Below are positions 6,143 to 8,718 of a DNA stretch of 8,718 bases, piece after piece. Each line of letters begins with the position of its first letter. The stretch's first letter is position 1. Source of the DNA: Candidatus Aminicenantota bacterium (GTDB lineage Bacteria; Acidobacteriota; Aminicenantia; UBA2199). The position numbers and the translations under genes were made by a program. The notes under the pieces are model-generated. The model did not search any database. It had not been told where the DNA came from and saw nothing but the letters and a program-made list of their open reading frames with translations. Location of the stretch: NCBI GenBank assembly GCA_026393775.1, contig JAPKZM010000252.1, positions 1 through 8,718 on the forward strand, given 5' to 3'.

Positions 6143-8718
6143 ATGAAGAAAAAGTATAAAATCCTCTTCGGTTTTTTTTTATACTTTTAAGCTGTGCCGG
6201 ACTTTTCTACGCGACGAAATTTTACATCTTCCGCAGTATCGTCTCCGGCAGCCAGTATAAGATTCAGTTCAGCGACCTGAAGCTCTCTCTTTTCCCCCTG
6301 GGCCTGGAAATCAAGAACATCGAAAATTTACCCGTCCAGAATGACAATCTAATCTCTTTTGCCAATGTCACCATCACCATGCCCTTCACTTCCCTTTTCC
6401 GCAAAAAGAAATCCATCAATATCGCCATTGAAAAACCGGTCTTTTTGCTCAATGAAAATCTGCTAAAAATAGACCTAGGCAGTGGAAATCTCGCATCCAC
6501 TTTCATTGTCAAACACATCGACCTCCTTCATGGCGAGATCCGCTTCAAGAGCGGGGCTATCGCCCTGCAGCTGCTCGATTTCGATTTGCGATCGGGCCCA
6601 TTGATCGATGGCCTGGCTTTTAAACTCAACTCGCCCCATTTAAAGATCCAATTCCCAGTCAACGACGAGCCGCTCACTCTGGAGGGGGACCTGGATGGCG
6701 AAATCCGCCAGCAGAGCGGCATCTGGAAGATCAGCCGGCTGCGGTGGCGGACCCGGGATATCCAGTTCAACCTCAACGGCCGGATCTTGCCGGACGGATC
6801 ATTTTATTTAAATACTTCCGCCCAGGGCGATCCGGAAAATATCCTGCGCCTCCTGCTGGATGATCTCACCGTCAAAGGATTGACCTACGCCAGCGCCCAG
6901 ATCGTCAAAAACGTCAAGAATCGAATCCAGATCAAAGCCGACTTCACTTCGCCAACCTGCGTGATGAAGGACAATCCCTGCTCCAATCTGGCGGGGAACA
7001 TGAGCTGGAACGACTTGAGCGGCGATCTCGCTCTCGAAGCCGCCTTTGACACGCCGCTCAGCCGGGGCTGGGTGCAGGTCGCCAGCAAGAACGGGGAGAT
7101 CGATATCGCCATCCATGATATCCCGGCCGCCTACCTGGCCAACATCCTTTCCATCGGCGAAGATGCCCCGCTGGCCGGGATCGTCAGCAGCGGCGCATTC
7201 AAGATCACCGATGACTTCATCACCGGCCAGGCCAACCTGGACGCCACCCAGGCCCGGCCGCTGAGCCTGCCGTTCGTGGCCAAGGGAACCATTGATTTCC
7301 AGCGCGATCAAAAAAAGAGACAGATCACCTTTTCGGGCCGAGAACTGCAATTGAACTGCGGCCAGCTGGACATCAGCGGCCGGGTCGACTCCCGGCAGCG
7401 GACCCTGGACATGAAGATCAACGTCTCTTTGAAAAACATGGAGAACATCACGGCCTATTCGGCCTTTTATCTGGGCATCAACCTGCTGCCTTGGAAGCTG
7501 AGCCAGGGCAATGGCAGCTTCTCACTGGAAATCAACAACCAGCCGGGCAACAAGCTAAGCAAGAGCCATTTCATTGCCCAGAACTTCCTGGCCAACCAGC
7601 AAGCCATCGATTCACTAAAAGGGGATGTCCGGGTCAGCCAGCTCCGCGCCCAGGGTGACTTTATTATTTCGGCTCCCGATCTGCAGGCGCTGGCGAAACT
7701 GGAAATCGTTGATCGTACCTCCACCATCCATTTTCAGAATGTCCGCGGCGACGGCGGGAAAATATTGAAAATTTTAGGAAACACTCTGGCGTTGCACGGA
7801 GAAATCGCCGGCGCCTTCACCTACCAGAAGCGCCACGACCGCGAATGGCCCTCGCTGCAGGGCTCGTTCCAAGCACCGCGATTGGAATTGATGGGGCTGC
7901 CGCTCGACCAGGTCAGCAGCTCCTTAAGCTCCGACCTGAACGGCGTCGAGTTGAGCGGCCTCCAGTTCGGCTACAAAGGGGGCAGCACCCGCAACGCGGC
8001 CGTGGCCATCGATTACCGGCAAAGGAAATTCGCCATCAACGGCCGCATCGAACACATTGACATCGGCCGCATCACGGACAAGGTCAACGGCCTGGCCGAT
8101 ATCGAAGTCAACGGCAGCGGGGAATTCCTGCGCGACCCGCTGGAGATCTCCTGCCGCTCGGCCAGGCTCTTTGTTTCCTCAGGCAACGAATTCTCCTTCA
8201 ATGGCAAGGCCAGCGTGCTGACCGATTTCAGCAATTTTACCGCCAGCGGCAGCGGCGCGCTGCTCAGTCCGGCCGGGACATCGCCGCTGACCTTTGACCT
8301 CAGCCGCCAGGATTCCCGCTTGAGCGGTCAATTCAACCTGAGTCTCATGGACCTGAACCTGCTGATTCCCTGGAGGAACAACTCCGGGACCATGCGCCTG
8401 CTCGGGCAAATTTATTCCGGCGAGAGGGGAAGGTTGCGCAGCCGCGGTGTGGCCGTGTTTTCCGGCCAAACGCTCTCTCTGCCCAGTTTCTCCCATTCCC
8501 TGGACAATTTTCAAGCCACCCTGACCTTTGACGGCATGAAATTCAACCTGCAGTCCCTGAGCGGGGAAATGGGTGGCGGCCCAGTCGAAGGCAACGGCCG
8601 ACTGGAGATCGATCGTGGCCAATTGCAGGGTCTGACTTTCAACCTGCAGGGGAAAAACATGCGCCTCTATCCCGTGGACCGCATCTCCTGCCAGTTGAAC
8701 GCCGACCTGACCCTGAGA
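6143..8718 (+). CDS. AsmA/TamB-like envelope protein, N-terminal part, with apparent frameshift at a T9 run (cut by window edge)
   Basis: One frame is open without a stop from 6160 to the window end, about 853 codons. It lacks a usable early start, because TAA at 6157-6159 precedes it. ATG 6143, three bases after the transaldolase stop, begins a fitting anchor (MKKKYKILFGFF) but stops at 6188-6190. One extra T in the nine-T run (6172-6180) joins the two, giving a protein of at least 859 residues with a single N-terminal membrane helix at about 6-25. The following DLKLSLFPLGLEIKNI (45-60) and the SLFRKKKSINIAIEKPVF segment resemble AsmA-clan N-termini. The rest is long, beta-rich and repetitive, as in LQGLTFNLQGKNMRLY near the edge, recalling TamB, YhdP and AsmA, which bridge the periplasm and are linked to lipid transport or outer-membrane assembly. 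Without the extra T, the first in-frame ATG is 6379, with no ribosome site and no export signal. Family is moderately sure; exact member is unclear. Confidence 0.75.
6150..6188. repeat. 12-bp perfect inverted repeat containing the T9 run
   Basis: AAAAGTATAAAA (6150-6161) is exactly mirrored by TTTTATACTTTT (6177-6188) around a 15-base spacer. The right arm includes the last four bases of the nine-T run where the AsmA/TamB-like frame breaks. In RNA it gives a long but AT-rich, weak stem. No T-run follows, so it is not a normal terminator. It overlaps the start of the coding region. Confidence 0.6.

Noticed and set aside
1..8718. CRISPR array, insertion sequence, prophage, toxin-antitoxin or defence genes
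   Set aside because: No spaced direct repeats, transposase motifs, terminal inverted repeats, tRNA or attachment sites were seen; the genes are ordinary metabolic, signalling and envelope genes.

Overview
This window reads as a piece of chromosome from a Gram-negative-type bacterium with fairly high GC. The AsmA/TamB-like envelope protein and the Sec-exported FecR-fold protein imply a periplasm. Gene density is high, most genes lie on the + strand, and there is no RNA gene, mobile element or CRISPR array. The mix of a stand-alone FecR protein with a Trp/Tyr-rich domain, an SdhC-type cytochrome b, a membrane GGDEF protein, amylomaltase and a TalC-type transaldolase recalls Acidobacteriota/Aminicenantes-like or deltaproteobacterial genomes. 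That lineage is a guess from gene content, not something the sequence proves.

Layout: (i) 1-161, minus strand: the start of a succinate dehydrogenase/fumarate reductase cytochrome b subunit (sdhC-like), running off the left edge, with a good ribosome site, a TTG start and a plausible promoter. (ii) 259-1428, plus: a six-helix membrane protein ending in a complete GGDEF domain. (iii) 1475-3022, plus: malQ, 4-alpha-glucanotransferase (GH77), 46 bases further on and probably co-transcribed. (iv) 3124-5358, plus: a large exported FecR-domain protein with an extreme Trp/Tyr-rich segment and a Ser-rich repetitive tail. It has its own leader and a clear terminator at 5399-5429. (v) 5495-6139, plus: a TalC-type transaldolase behind a perfect extended -10 promoter. 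(vi) 6143-8718, plus: the N-terminal 859 or so residues of an AsmA/TamB-like protein that runs off the right edge and starts three bases after the transaldolase stop.

Two points stand out. First, the GGDEF protein has Ser (S272) where canonical diguanylate cyclases have the guanine-contacting Asp (D344 of PleD). This is the substitution that marks the Hypr GGDEF enzymes that make 3',3'-cGAMP, so this may be a membrane-bound cGAMP synthase rather than a plain c-di-GMP synthase. Second, the AsmA/TamB-like gene is out of frame at a run of nine T (6172-6180) inside its signal-anchor codons. One more T joins a good start codon to an open frame of about 2.5 kb. This could be transcriptional slippage, phase variation or a homopolymer error, and the run lies within a 12-bp perfect inverted repeat.

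The genes do not form one obvious pathway. SdhC is respiratory, malQ and transaldolase belong to central carbohydrate metabolism, and the FecR-like and AsmA-like proteins belong to the envelope. The likely transcription units are: sdhC leftward; GGDEF-malQ; the FecR-like gene alone; transaldolase plus the AsmA-like gene.
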